Positions 32,556-40,841 of a stretch of 64,000 bases of DNA are shown one piece after another. The stretch is from an uncultured Myxococcales bacterium (GTDB lineage Bacteria > Myxococcota_A > UBA9042 > DTJE01), in assembly GCA_937975765.1 (NCBI GenBank), contig CALJUR010000069.1, forward strand, positions 1-64,000. Direction: 5' to 3'. Both the position numbers and the translations under genes were made by a program. Every line of letters starts with the position of its first letter. Positions within the stretch are counted from its first letter, which is position 1. The notes under the pieces are model-generated. The model ran no database searches and was not told the origin of the DNA. It was given only the letters and a program-made list of their open reading frames with translations.

Positions 32556-33422
32556 ATGACTCGCTGGATCCTGTCGCTGGTGGCCCTCGCGATGCTGGCT
32601 CCCTCTCCGGCGCGGGCACTCGTGGCGCAGGGGTCCCGCCTGGCCGACTTCGTCCTGGAGGATCCCGACGGCAAGACGGTCCGGTACTCTGCCTGGGCCG
32701 GACGGACCATCCTGCTGATCTACGAGGACCGCGTCGCCGTGGATTGGAACGCGGCGCTGAAGAAGCGGCTGGCGCGCGAAAAGGGCCTGCCCAGGTCGGT
32801 GGTGGTGCTGCCGGTTGCGGACATGCGGAAGTACGGCTACTGGCCGGCCCGCTCGTTCGCGCAGCGCGAGATGAAGAATCGCACGAAGCAGATGGGGCGG
32901 ACGCTGTTCGGCGACTGGAGCGGCCAGGCCGCGAAGGTGCTGGGGGTGACCGGCAAGACCTCGTCGGTGGTCCTGGTGGGCGAGGACGGGACCGTCCGGT
33001 GGACCGGATCGGGACGCCTGACGGCCGAGCGGATCGACGACCTGCTGGCGGTGCTCCGCAAGGAGGTTCCGGGCCGGGAGAAGCCGTCGAAGGCGCCGGA
33101 CGGCAAGGGGGACGACGCGAGGGCTGCGCCCGTGGCGGACGAGGGGGCCGGGAAGGCTACGACGGCGAAAGACGCCGACGCCGGGGAGGCCGCAGCGCCG
33201 GACGTGCCCGCGGTGGATGCCGACGCCGGGGAGGCCGCAGCGCCGGACGTGCCCGCGGTGGATGCCGACGCCGGGGAGGCCGCAGCGCCGGACGTGCCCG
33301 CGGTGGATGCCGACGCCGGGGAGGCCGCAGCGCCGGACGTGCCCGCGGTGGATGCCGACGCCGGGGAGGCCGCCGCGCCCGTTCCGGCCCGTCCGGCGAA
33401 GGATGCGGCCGCGACGGACTGA
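32556..33422 (+). CDS. Exported thioredoxin-fold protein with C-terminal tandem repeats
   Basis: A 288-residue protein with a signal peptide (about 1-25, ending ARALV). Residues about 30-180 resemble a thioredoxin-fold domain of the YtfJ kind (FVLEDPDGKTVRYSAWAGRTILLIYED, SSVVLVGEDGTVRWTGSG), with no CxxC, so no classical redox activity. After a Lys/Ala linker come four identical 15-residue repeats (DADAGEAAAPDVPAV) and a partial fifth. The repeats look like an extended linker. GTG 32532 is an upstream alternative start that would add eight residues. Confidence 0.75.
   Translation: MTRWILSLVALAMLAPSPARALVAQGSRLADFVLEDPDGKTVRYSAWAGRTILLIYEDRVAVDWNAALKKRLAREKGLPRSVVVLPVADMRKYGYWPARSFAQREMKNRTKQMGRTLFGDWSGQAAKVLGVTGKTSSVVLVGEDGTVRWTGSGRLTAERIDDLLAVLRKEVPGREKPSKAPDGKGDDARAAPVADEGAGKATTAKDADAGEAAAPDVPAVDADAGEAAAPDVPAVDADAGEAAAPDVPAVDADAGEAAAPDVPAVDADAGEAAAPVPARPAKDAAATD
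33171..33380 (+). repeat. 45-bp in-frame tandem repeat
   Basis: Four 45-bp units (33171-33215, 33216-33260, 33261-33305, 33306-33350) are identical apart from the first codon, GAC instead of GAT, and a partial fifth follows to about 33380. Nucleotide identity, not only protein identity, points to recent slippage or unequal crossing-over; copy number is probably variable between strains. Confidence 0.92.
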
Positions 33423-33466
33423 ATTTCCCCCTCGCGCTGGGCGAGGGTTTCGCCTAGGATACCCCC

Positions 33467-34090
33467 GTGGTAATCGCGCCCACCAACCTGCCCCTGTGGA
33501 TCACGTTCGCGAGGCTGGTCCTCAGCCCCGTCTTCGTCCTGCTGTTCTGGATGGGGCTGCGGGGCAGCGGGTACGGCGCCCCCGTCGAGGAACTGATCGC
33601 CGACCTCAACCCGGCGTTCCTGATCGCGGCCTGGGCGATCATGGCCCTGCAGGAGGCGTCGGATCTGGTGGACGGTCACATCGCCCGGCTGCACGGCACC
33701 GTCACCGACCTGGGCAAGCTGGTCGATCCGCTGGCGGACACGCTGTCCCACGTCGGGGCGTTCCTTTGCCTGATGTGGGTGGGACTGATCCCGTTCTGGG
33801 TGCTGCTGATCGTCTACTACCGGGAGGCGGTGGTCAGCACGCTGCGCATCATCGCGGCCAAGGAAGGCTACGTCGTGCAGGCGCGTCCCTCGGGCAAGCT
33901 GAAGTCGCTGTCGCAGGCCGCTGCCGCCAACCTGATCGTGGGGCTGCTGGTCGTCTCGCACTACGTGCCGGACCTGCGCTACCTGGTGTCGCCCGTGTCG
34001 CTGGGGCTGTCGATCCTGGTGGCCGTCGGCGCGCTGGCCTCGCTGGTGGACTACTACGTCGCCATCAACCGGCTGGCCAGCCGGAAGTAG
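33467..34090 (+). CDS. CDP-alcohol phosphatidyltransferase
   Basis: A 207-residue membrane enzyme with about six TM helices. The CDP-alcohol phosphotransferase signature is complete at about residues 66-91: ASDLVDGHIARLHG followed by DLGKLVDPLAD, giving the DxxDGxxAR...GxxxDxxxD metal and CDP ligands. It transfers a phosphatidyl group from CDP-diacylglycerol to an alcohol. It is most like PgsA (phosphatidylglycerophosphate synthase), but the acceptor cannot be told. The start is GTG with no strong RBS; TAGGAT upstream may be a -10. Confidence 0.88.
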   Translation: MVIAPTNLPLWITFARLVLSPVFVLLFWMGLRGSGYGAPVEELIADLNPAFLIAAWAIMALQEASDLVDGHIARLHGTVTDLGKLVDPLADTLSHVGAFLCLMWVGLIPFWVLLIVYYREAVVSTLRIIAAKEGYVVQARPSGKLKSLSQAAAANLIVGLLVVSHYVPDLRYLVSPVSLGLSILVAVGALASLVDYYVAINRLASRK

Positions 34091-34164
34091 ATCCCGGCCC
34101 GCGCATTCCCCTGCCCCGCCCGAGCCGCTATGATGCCGCCGACCGATCGTCCCGGAGGGTGCGG

Positions 34165-35976
34165 ATGTTCCCTGTGCTGGCGCTGATCGTCGTGGCCTCG
34201 ACGCCCTGTCCGCAGGCCGGGGCGGGCTGCTTCCTGGCGACCGGGGCGGGGGAACGGTTCCGCGCGGCCCTGGAGGAGGTTCCACAGATCCGGGTCGAGG
34301 CCTTCCGCATCGGGTCTTCCGAGGCCGAGATGCGGCTGTGCGCGGAGGGGGAAGGCTGCCACGCGGTGACCCTCCGGTCCCCGGCGGACGGATGCACGGG
34401 CCTGCCTGCCGGGCCTGTCTGCCTGGGGGTTCCCGCGGGGATGCCGGCGGGCCTGGCGGAAAGGCTGGCAGCCTCGCTGGCCACCGTGCCCGCGGCCGCC
34501 GTCTGGGAGCGACCCGCCCCGCGCCCGTTCGAGGAGGCGCCGCCGGCGGCGCTGGTGCACGCGCAGGCGTCCGACCTGCCGCCGGGGCCCGCCTCCCCGG
34601 GAGTCCCCTCGTCCCCGATGGCCGTGCCGGGCCGTCGCGCCGACGGTGTCCCCGAGGCGTCCGTCACGGGGGTGGGGGCCTGGGGGTTGGCACTTGCCGA
34701 ACTGGTCGTGCCGTTCCTGCTGGGGGCTGTGGTCGGGGCCGGGATGCGCCGCTGGCGCCGACGGCCCCTCCCGCGCTGGGCCGGCTGGGGCCTGCTGGTC
34801 GTTCCCGTGTTCCTCGCACGGGTCCTGTATCCGCAGAAGATGACATGGGTAGGCATGTGGGACGTGCTGCTGATGGCGGTGATGCTGGGGCTGGGGCTGG
34901 CGAGGGCGGCCGTGGCCGGCGATGCCGCCATGCGACGGCGCCTGATGGTTCGCAAGGTCCTGGTGGCGCTGGCCTGCCTCGCCGCCCTGGAGGCGGCCAG
35001 CCGGCTGTTCCTGCAGCCCCCTCCCGAGCGGCCGCCGGTGCAGGTATCCGATTTCCTGCAGTCGTTCGACGTGGATCGGCAGCCCGGCTACGTGCGCCGC
35101 TTCGTCCTGCTGGACCCCTCGCAGTGGCCGGCACGGGAGGGGCCGGACGGGCGTCCCGCCCGGGAGGTGCTGCACTCGGGCAACTCGGTGGTGCAGGGTC
35201 CGGGGGTTCCGCCGGACCGGGCGTTCGCGGGGCTGCTGGACGCCCGGGACCCGGTGCTGCGGCACCGGAACGTCGGCGTGGCAGGGGCCGGCCCGGACTT
35301 CGGGTACGTCCTGGTCCGGAACTGGGTCGATGCCGGGCGCGTGTCGGGAGTGGTGTTCTACCTGCACCCGAACAACCTGACGTACCTCGACGTCCCGTTC
35401 GAGGCGTGCGGACGGCAGCCGCTGATCGAGTACGCGCCGCAGGGGCCCGTTCCGCGCTGCCGGCTGCTGGACTCGGGCGCCCGGATCGTCTTCGATGCCT
35501 GGGCGTCCCCGCCCCCCTTCGCGGTGGCGGTCGCGATGTCGGTTTCGAGGTTCCTGGGCCACGTGAACCTGGCGATCGCCCGGCTCGCGCGCCGGGACAT
35601 CGAGTACAACCCGCCCGAGGACCAGTCTCTGGAACACCTGCGGATCCTGCTGACCGACCTGGACCACCGGCTGAAGGCGGCCGGCATTCCGTGGATGGTC
35701 GCGGTGCTGCCGGGGCGGCCGGAACTGGAGGGGGACGCGGACGAGCGGGGCCTGCACCGAAGGGTGGGCACCGTCGCGCGGCAGGCGCTGGAACCCGCGG
35801 GCGTCCCGGTCGCGGACGCGTTCGACACCCTGCAGGAGGCCGTGCGGCGCGAGGGGGCCGACGCACTCTTCTCCGATCGATGCTGCCACCTGACGGAGCG
35901 CGGCCACGCCGTCGTCGCCGACTGGCTGGAGGGAACGCTGGCGCCATTGCGGGCCGCGTCCCTGGGCGGGCGCTGA
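34165..35976 (+). CDS. Membrane protein with SGNH/GDSL-like extracellular domain
   Basis: A 603-residue protein. The first 170 residues are an exported region with a signal-like start and several Cys. A cluster of hydrophobic helices follows (about 173-280). The C-terminal domain (about 300-600) looks SGNH-like: HSGNSVVQGPGVPPDRAF near 340 in the place of the GDS block, GVAGAGPDFGYV, and CCHLTERGHAVVADWL near the end for the last His block. Family members are esterases or O-acyltransferase-like enzymes acting on envelope glycans. GGAGGGTGCGG precedes the ATG. A second SGNH protein is at 45532-46812. Confidence 0.65.
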   Translation: MFPVLALIVVASTPCPQAGAGCFLATGAGERFRAALEEVPQIRVEAFRIGSSEAEMRLCAEGEGCHAVTLRSPADGCTGLPAGPVCLGVPAGMPAGLAERLAASLATVPAAAVWERPAPRPFEEAPPAALVHAQASDLPPGPASPGVPSSPMAVPGRRADGVPEASVTGVGAWGLALAELVVPFLLGAVVGAGMRRWRRRPLPRWAGWGLLVVPVFLARVLYPQKMTWVGMWDVLLMAVMLGLGLARAAVAGDAAMRRRLMVRKVLVALACLAALEAASRLFLQPPPERPPVQVSDFLQSFDVDRQPGYVRRFVLLDPSQWPAREGPDGRPAREVLHSGNSVVQGPGVPPDRAFAGLLDARDPVLRHRNVGVAGAGPDFGYVLVRNWVDAGRVSGVVFYLHPNNLTYLDVPFEACGRQPLIEYAPQGPVPRCRLLDSGARIVFDAWASPPPFAVAVAMSVSRFLGHVNLAIARLARRDIEYNPPEDQSLEHLRILLTDLDHRLKAAGIPWMVAVLPGRPELEGDADERGLHRRVGTVARQALEPAGVPVADAFDTLQEAVRREGADALFSDRCCHLTERGHAVVADWLEGTLAPLRAASLGGR

Positions 35977-36005
35977 GGGCAGGCAACGGGGCCCGGCAAT
36001 ACGAT

Positions 36006-36028
36006 GGCGGGGGACGGGGCCCCCGCCC
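36006..36028. repeat. Stop-linked GC palindrome, copy A
   Basis: A 23-bp sequence made of GGCGGGGGACGGGG followed by CCCCCGCCC forms an interrupted palindrome. It is the exact reverse complement of copy B (47873-47895). On the minus strand it begins inside the rph stop codon region (CTGTAGGGCGGGGG), so it acts as the 3' end, probably a terminator. Confidence 0.7.
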
Positions 36029-36732
36029 TACAGGGCCAGGGCCTCCTGCTGGGCGGCGAACAGGGTGGCGGCCCCGGACTGCGCCAGGCGCAACAGGGCG
36101 TCCAGGCTGGCCGGTGCGAACGGCTGGCCCTCGGCGGTCCCCTGCACCTCGACGATCCGCCCGTCGTCGCAGAACACGAAGTTCGCGTCGACGTCCGCGC
36201 GGTGGTCTTCCGAGTAGTCCGGGTCCAGGACCGGCCCGCCATCGACCAACGCGCACGACACCGCGCAGACCCGGCGGCGCAGCGGCGAGGCCGGCAGCAC
36301 GCCCTCGCGGACCAGGCGCCGCACGGCCAGTTCGACCGCGACGCAGCCTCCCGTGATCGCCGCGCACCGGGTGCCGGCATCGGCCTGGATCACGTCGCAG
36401 TCCACCGTGATCAGCCGTTCGCCCAGCGCGCCCAGGTCGGCCATCGCCCGCAGCGAGCGGCCCACCAGGCGCTGGATCTCCTCGGACCGGCCCTTCTGGA
36501 CCCGCCCCTGGCGGCCGGGCGTCGATCCCGGCAGCATCGCGTACTCCGCGGTGATCCAGCCGCGCCCCTTGCCCTTCAGCCACGGCGGCACCTGCTCGGC
36601 GACCGTGGCCGCGACCAGCACGATCGTGTCCCCGAACGACACCTGCACCGACCCCCACGGGTCCTTCTGGATCCCGGTGGCGATGCGGACCTCCCGCAAC
36701 TGGTCGGATGCCCGTCCGCTGGCGCGCGCCAT
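36028..36732 (-). CDS. rph: Ribonuclease PH
   Basis: A 234-residue cytoplasmic phosphorolytic 3'-5' exoribonuclease that trims tRNA 3' ends. Family marks are clear: GSVQVSFGDTIVLVAATV, AEYAMLPGSTPGRQ, RSEEIQRLVGRSLRA, ITVDCDVIQADAGTRCAAITGGCVA and LDPDYSEDHRADVDANFV. The ATG at 36732 gives the usual family start and has GGGGGAA upstream. Its stop lies in the recurring GC palindrome (36006-36028). It is divergent from the repeat lipoprotein gene. Confidence 0.96.
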   Translation of the reverse strand: MARASGRASDQLREVRIATGIQKDPWGSVQVSFGDTIVLVAATVAEQVPPWLKGKGRGWITAEYAMLPGSTPGRQGRVQKGRSEEIQRLVGRSLRAMADLGALGERLITVDCDVIQADAGTRCAAITGGCVAVELAVRRLVREGVLPASPLRRRVCAVSCALVDGGPVLDPDYSEDHRADVDANFVFCDDGRIVEVQGTAEGQPFAPASLDALLRLAQSGAATLFAAQQEALAL

Positions 36733-36829
36733 GGCTTCCCCCGTCGTTGGCCGGGTCGAAGGTAGCACACAACGACCTCCCGGCGACCCGATTTCCCTTA
36801 TGATGTTCTCGGCAGCACGGAGGGGGACG

Positions 36830-37735
36830 ATGGCGAGGAACGAAAGGACGTGCAGCCGCGCTTCGAGGCGCCCCCGGTGGCTGGACCGGCGGCGGATGTA
36901 CACGGGCGGCGCGCTGATGCTGCTGGCCCCGATGGGGCTGACGAGCTGCCTGCTGGACGAGCACCTGGACCAGGGGGAACGGGACAAGGACCTGGTGGCC
37001 GACCGGCCCGAGGTTCCCGACGGCTGGGTGGACCCCGAGGTGATCGCCATCGCTCCGCCGTTCGATCCGGGCGTGGACGACGTGATGCCGGAGATGATCG
37101 CCATCGCGCCGTACGACCCGGGGCCTCAGGACGCGCCGCCGGACATCTACGTGATCGCGCCGTTCGACGAGGGCCCGTACGACGCCCCGCCCGAGATGAT
37201 CGCGATCGCGCCTTACGACGTCGGGCCGCAGGACGCCCCGCCGGACGTGCTGTTCATCGCCCCGTACGACCCGGGGCCCGAGACGCAGCAGGGGCCGCAG
37301 CAGGGGTTCCTGGCGCCGTGCTTCGACGACACCGACTGCAGCCAGGAGTACTTCTGCGAGGTCGGGATGATCTGCATCGTCCCGGCGCCCGGCTGCGGCG
37401 AGACGCTGTGCCTCCCCCGCCGCTGCGGCACCGACGACCAGTGCCCGGCGGGCTCGGTCTGCATGCCTTACGACCGCAAGATGGACGGATCGACGTTGAA
37501 GTACTGCGTCCGGTACGGCGAGGGCGTCCCCGGGGACCTGTTCCAGCGGTGCGGCTCCGACGCGGACTGCGGATCGGCCCAGCACTTCTGCCGGGACACC
37601 TGCCCGCCGGACATGATGTGCATCGTGGCCACCGAGGCCTGCATCCCGATCGTGTGCGACCCGGACAAGCCGGGCTGCCCGGACGGCTCCACCTGCCAGG
37701 ACGTGGGCATCACGACCGCCTGCGTGAAGAAGTAG
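36830..37735 (+). CDS. Repeat-containing lipoprotein, possible radical SAM substrate
   Basis: A 301-residue protein. An Arg-rich N-tail (RRPRWLDRRR) leads into a hydrophobic stretch and lipobox LTSC (Cys40). Residues about 69-150 are five imperfect repeats of 16-19 residues around IAIAPYDPGPQDAPPD, invariant in I-A-P-(Y/F/P)-D-x-G. The C-terminal half is Cys-rich (CFDDTDCSQEYFC, CRDTCPPDMMCI) with paired Cys typical of exported disulfide domains. GGAGGGGGACG precedes the ATG. It ends 2 nt before a radical SAM/SPASM gene. Repeated core sequences next to such an enzyme are seen in RiPP substrates, so the repeats may be modified; a plain surface protein is the alternative. Confidence 0.8.
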   Translation: MARNERTCSRASRRPRWLDRRRMYTGGALMLLAPMGLTSCLLDEHLDQGERDKDLVADRPEVPDGWVDPEVIAIAPPFDPGVDDVMPEMIAIAPYDPGPQDAPPDIYVIAPFDEGPYDAPPEMIAIAPYDVGPQDAPPDVLFIAPYDPGPETQQGPQQGFLAPCFDDTDCSQEYFCEVGMICIVPAPGCGETLCLPRRCGTDDQCPAGSVCMPYDRKMDGSTLKYCVRYGEGVPGDLFQRCGSDADCGSAQHFCRDTCPPDMMCIVATEACIPIVCDPDKPGCPDGSTCQDVGITTACVKK

Positions 37736-37737
37736 CG

Positions 37738-38913
37738 ATGTCCCGCTCCGACCCGCCGTGCTCCCCGTCGCCGTCCTTCGCCGCCGCGCTGCCCGGCCTG
37801 CAGGCCGCCCGCGTCCGCGACCCCGGCTTCCGGCGCAGCCTGGACGAATGGCACTCGAACTTCCGGCACCTGCTGCAGCACCCGACGCTGCGGTTCGTGA
37901 TCTGGATGGCGACGCGGCGGTGCAACCTGCGCTGCCGGTACTGCGTGCTGCCCCACGAGGAGAGCCCGGGCGCGGACCTGCCGACCGCGGAGGTGAAGCG
38001 GGTCTTCGAGGAGATGGCCTCCGACTTCGACCCCTCGCAGATCATGGTGGGCATCACGGGCGGCGAGGCGACGCTGCGGCCGGACCTGGTCGAAATCGTC
38101 GCCCACCTGGTGCGGCTGGGCTTCCGCACCGTGGCGGTGGATTCCAACGGCATCGCGTACGGGCGCGACCCGGCGCTGATCGACCGGCTGGTCGAGGCCG
38201 GCATGCGGTGCCCCACGATCAGCGTCGACGGCGTCGGCGAGGCCCAGCGCCTGCTGCGCGGCGACGCGTCGGCCGGGTCGCTGCCGTGGAAGGCCATCGA
38301 GCACATCCAGCGCCGGTTTCCGGACCTGGGCCTGACCACCATCTGCGCCGCGTCGCCGCTGAACCTGCCCGAGGTACCCGCGGTGTTCCAGCGTTTCGAG
38401 GACCTGGGGATCCGGTTCGCCCGCCTGTCCGCGATCTTCCCGATCGGCCGGGCCGCGCAGGCCCCGGACGAGGTCCTGTCGCCCGCCGACCTGCGCCGCG
38501 TGCTGTCCTGGCTGGCCGAGCAGCGCGTCGCCTTCACGCAGGGGCGCCGGTCGCTGGAGATCGAGTTCGTGGACGACGGCTGGTGCGGCCTGGAGTGGGA
38601 GGGCGGCCTGCTGCGGGGGTCTTTCCTGTACTGCCGCGCGGGTCTGACCGTGCTGGGTATCGAGCACGACGGCCGCATCGTGGGCTGCCCGGTGATCCAC
38701 GCCGGCTTCAACGTGCAGGGCGACGCCCGCACCCAGCGCGTGTCCGACGTGTGGCGCGACGGGTTCCGCCCGTTCCGGGAACGCGACCGGCTGCGCCGCG
38801 GGCCGTGCGCCGAATGCGCGCAATGGAAGGCCTGCCTGGGCGGCTCGATGCACAACCGCGACGACCAGGGCAACCTGGTCCGCTGCACCGCCCGGATCCT
38901 CCGGGAAACCTGA
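37738..38913 (+). CDS. Radical SAM/SPASM-domain enzyme
   Basis: A 391-residue protein. The radical SAM core (about 50-250) has CNLRCRYC for the SAM-cleaving 4Fe-4S cluster and GITGGEATLRPDL. The C-terminal Cys set (CRAGL, GRIVGCPVIHAGFN, GPCAECAQWKACLGG) fits a SPASM or twitch domain with extra clusters. Enzymes of this type modify ribosomal peptides (thioether or C-C links, epimerisation) or mature other proteins. It starts 2 nt after the repeat lipoprotein stop, implying a dedicated pair. Confidence 0.9.
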   Translation: MSRSDPPCSPSPSFAAALPGLQAARVRDPGFRRSLDEWHSNFRHLLQHPTLRFVIWMATRRCNLRCRYCVLPHEESPGADLPTAEVKRVFEEMASDFDPSQIMVGITGGEATLRPDLVEIVAHLVRLGFRTVAVDSNGIAYGRDPALIDRLVEAGMRCPTISVDGVGEAQRLLRGDASAGSLPWKAIEHIQRRFPDLGLTTICAASPLNLPEVPAVFQRFEDLGIRFARLSAIFPIGRAAQAPDEVLSPADLRRVLSWLAEQRVAFTQGRRSLEIEFVDDGWCGLEWEGGLLRGSFLYCRAGLTVLGIEHDGRIVGCPVIHAGFNVQGDARTQRVSDVWRDGFRPFRERDRLRRGPCAECAQWKACLGGSMHNRDDQGNLVRCTARILRET

Positions 38914-38985
38914 CGTTCGACAGGTCGCCCCGGGGTTGTCGCATCGCGTTGTCCGCGTCCGTGGGCTACACTGGCGCATCCCCGG

Positions 38986-40758
38986 ATGGAGTCCGTCGTG
39001 GCGGTGAAGGCGGTCGTGCGGTTCGACCTGGTGATCGAGGGCGCCCGCATCTACGACGGCTCGGGCCGGAAACCGTACGTCGCCGACGTGGGGGTCAAGG
39101 GCGACCGGATCACCGCGATCGGGGGGCTGCGCGAGGCCACGGCGGCGCGGCGCGTGCCGGCGTACGGGCTGGCGCTGTGCCCGGGCTTCATCGACGTCCA
39201 CTCCCACGCCGACATGACGCTGGTGCGACCCGACCACCCGGCGCTGCTGGAGCCGCTGGTCCGGCAGGGCATCACCACCTTCGTCGGCGGCAACTGCGGC
39301 GTGTCGATGGCGCCGGTGTTCGAGGATCACCGCGACGACATCTTCACCTTCTTCGATTTCTTCCTGGGTGCGCCGCAGGACGACAAGGTCCGCTGGCAGA
39401 CCTTCGACCAGATGCTGTCCACGTGCGAGTCCCAGGGGGTGCTGCTGAACGCGGGCGTGCTGGCCCCGCACGGCATCCTGCGCATGAACGTGATGGGCGA
39501 CCGCAACCAGCCGGCCGACCCCGACGACCTGCGCGCGATGAAGCGCCTGCTGGCCGAGTGCCTGGAGGCCGGCGCGCTGGGCATGTCCACCGGCCTGATG
39601 TACTTCCCGGGCCTGGCCTCCGAATCGCACGAACTGACCGAACTGGCCCGCGTGGTGCACGACCACCACGGGGTCTTCACGTCGCACCTGCGGTCGTACA
39701 ACTCGGACACGATGGGGCAGGCGCTGGACGAGGTGATGGGCGTCTGCCGGGCCGCCCAGGTGCCGCTGCAGGTCAGCCACCTCTTCTGCATCCCGAACCT
39801 GCCGCCCCCGTGGGGCTACCTGGCGCACCGGGCGGTGGTGGCCGGCAGCCGGCTGTACGCGAAGTGGCCCGTGCCGATCCCGATCGACGGCCTGCTGGCC
39901 AGCCGCATGGAGAAGGCGTTCCGGGCCGCCGACGCCGGCGAGCCGATCGGCTTCGACGGGATGCCCACGTCCGCCGGTTTCACGCACCTGCTGGCCTTCT
40001 ACCCCCCGTGGGCGCTGGAGGGCGGCATCCGGGGCATGCTGGGCCGCCTGGCGGACCCGGTGCAGCGGCGCGCGATCCGCCGCAGCATCGAGGACGGCGA
40101 CGTCGCGTGGCCGCACCGCGGGCGGGACTCGTGGGCCTTCAACGCCTTCAAGGTGATGGGCTGGGACGCGGCCTTCATCATGTCGGTGACGCTGCCGCAC
40201 AACAAGCACCTGGAAGGGAAGAACCTCCAGCAGATCGGCGACGCGACCGGGCGCCACCCCTTCGACGTGGCGTGCGACCTGCTGGTCGAGGAGAAGGGCC
40301 GGGTGCTGGTGTTCGAGACGGCGACGTACCCGGGCGATCCCTTCGTCGAGCGGTCCGTGCTGGGCGCGCTGAGGAACCCGCACGTGTCGATCGTGACGGA
40401 CACGATCCTGCTGGGGTTCGGGCTGCCGTCGCACCTGTTCCACGACGCCTACCCGCGGTGGCTGGGGTCTTACGCGCGCGACCGCGGCATCGTGTCGATG
40501 GCCGAGGGCATCCGGCGCGCCACGTCGCTGCCGGCCGACCAGCTGGGCATCCGGGACCGCGGGCGCGTGCAGGTGGGGAAGTACGCCGACCTGGTCCTGT
40601 TCGACGAGCGGCGCATCGCGTCGCGGTCCACGGCGCAGGACCCCTCCCACCACCCCGAGGGCATCCACGCGGTCTTCGTCAACGGCCGCGCCGTGGTGGA
40701 CTCCGACGGATTCCACCCGGATCCCAGGCCCGGCCGCATCCTGCGGCACGGGGCGTAG
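38986..40758 (+). CDS. N-acyl-D-amino-acid deacylase-like amidohydrolase
   Basis: A 590-residue metal-dependent hydrolase. The N-terminal beta domain and C-terminal amidohydrolase tail (VQVGKYADLVLFDERRI) flank a TIM barrel with CPGFIDVHSHADM metal ligands, FVGGNCGVS (the metal-bridging Cys of D-aminoacylases), THSHLR-like FTSHLRSYN and LQVSHLFC. The family cleaves N-acyl-D-amino acids, and close relatives act as dihydroorotase-like enzymes. It follows the radical SAM gene by 72 bp with a TACACT -10-like box between, so may be separately transcribed. Start ATG 38986 or GTG 38998. Confidence 0.85.
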   Translation: MESVVAVKAVVRFDLVIEGARIYDGSGRKPYVADVGVKGDRITAIGGLREATAARRVPAYGLALCPGFIDVHSHADMTLVRPDHPALLEPLVRQGITTFVGGNCGVSMAPVFEDHRDDIFTFFDFFLGAPQDDKVRWQTFDQMLSTCESQGVLLNAGVLAPHGILRMNVMGDRNQPADPDDLRAMKRLLAECLEAGALGMSTGLMYFPGLASESHELTELARVVHDHHGVFTSHLRSYNSDTMGQALDEVMGVCRAAQVPLQVSHLFCIPNLPPPWGYLAHRAVVAGSRLYAKWPVPIPIDGLLASRMEKAFRAADAGEPIGFDGMPTSAGFTHLLAFYPPWALEGGIRGMLGRLADPVQRRAIRRSIEDGDVAWPHRGRDSWAFNAFKVMGWDAAFIMSVTLPHNKHLEGKNLQQIGDATGRHPFDVACDLLVEEKGRVLVFETATYPGDPFVERSVLGALRNPHVSIVTDTILLGFGLPSHLFHDAYPRWLGSYARDRGIVSMAEGIRRATSLPADQLGIRDRGRVQVGKYADLVLFDERRIASRSTAQDPSHHPEGIHAVFVNGRAVVDSDGFHPDPRPGRILRHGA

Positions 40759-40811
40759 AGCGTTCCGCCAGGGCCCGCCGCGTCGCCCCGGGTGGCGTCC
40801 CGAGGGGCGTT

Positions 40812-40820
40812 TGCTATACT
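40812..40820 (+). promoter_or_regulatory. Extended -10 promoter of the sulfur-transfer cassette
   Basis: TGCTATACT combines the extended -10 TGn with a near-consensus TATACT at 40815-40820. No good -35 is seen. It is 22 bp before the cysteine desulfurase start. Confidence 0.45.
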
Positions 40821-40841
40821 CCGGCCAGGCAGGGAAGCAAC

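Noticed and set aside
33171..33380. Possible CRISPR array (regular 45-bp repeats).
   Set aside because: The repeats are directly adjacent with no spacers and keep a reading frame within an annotated protein.
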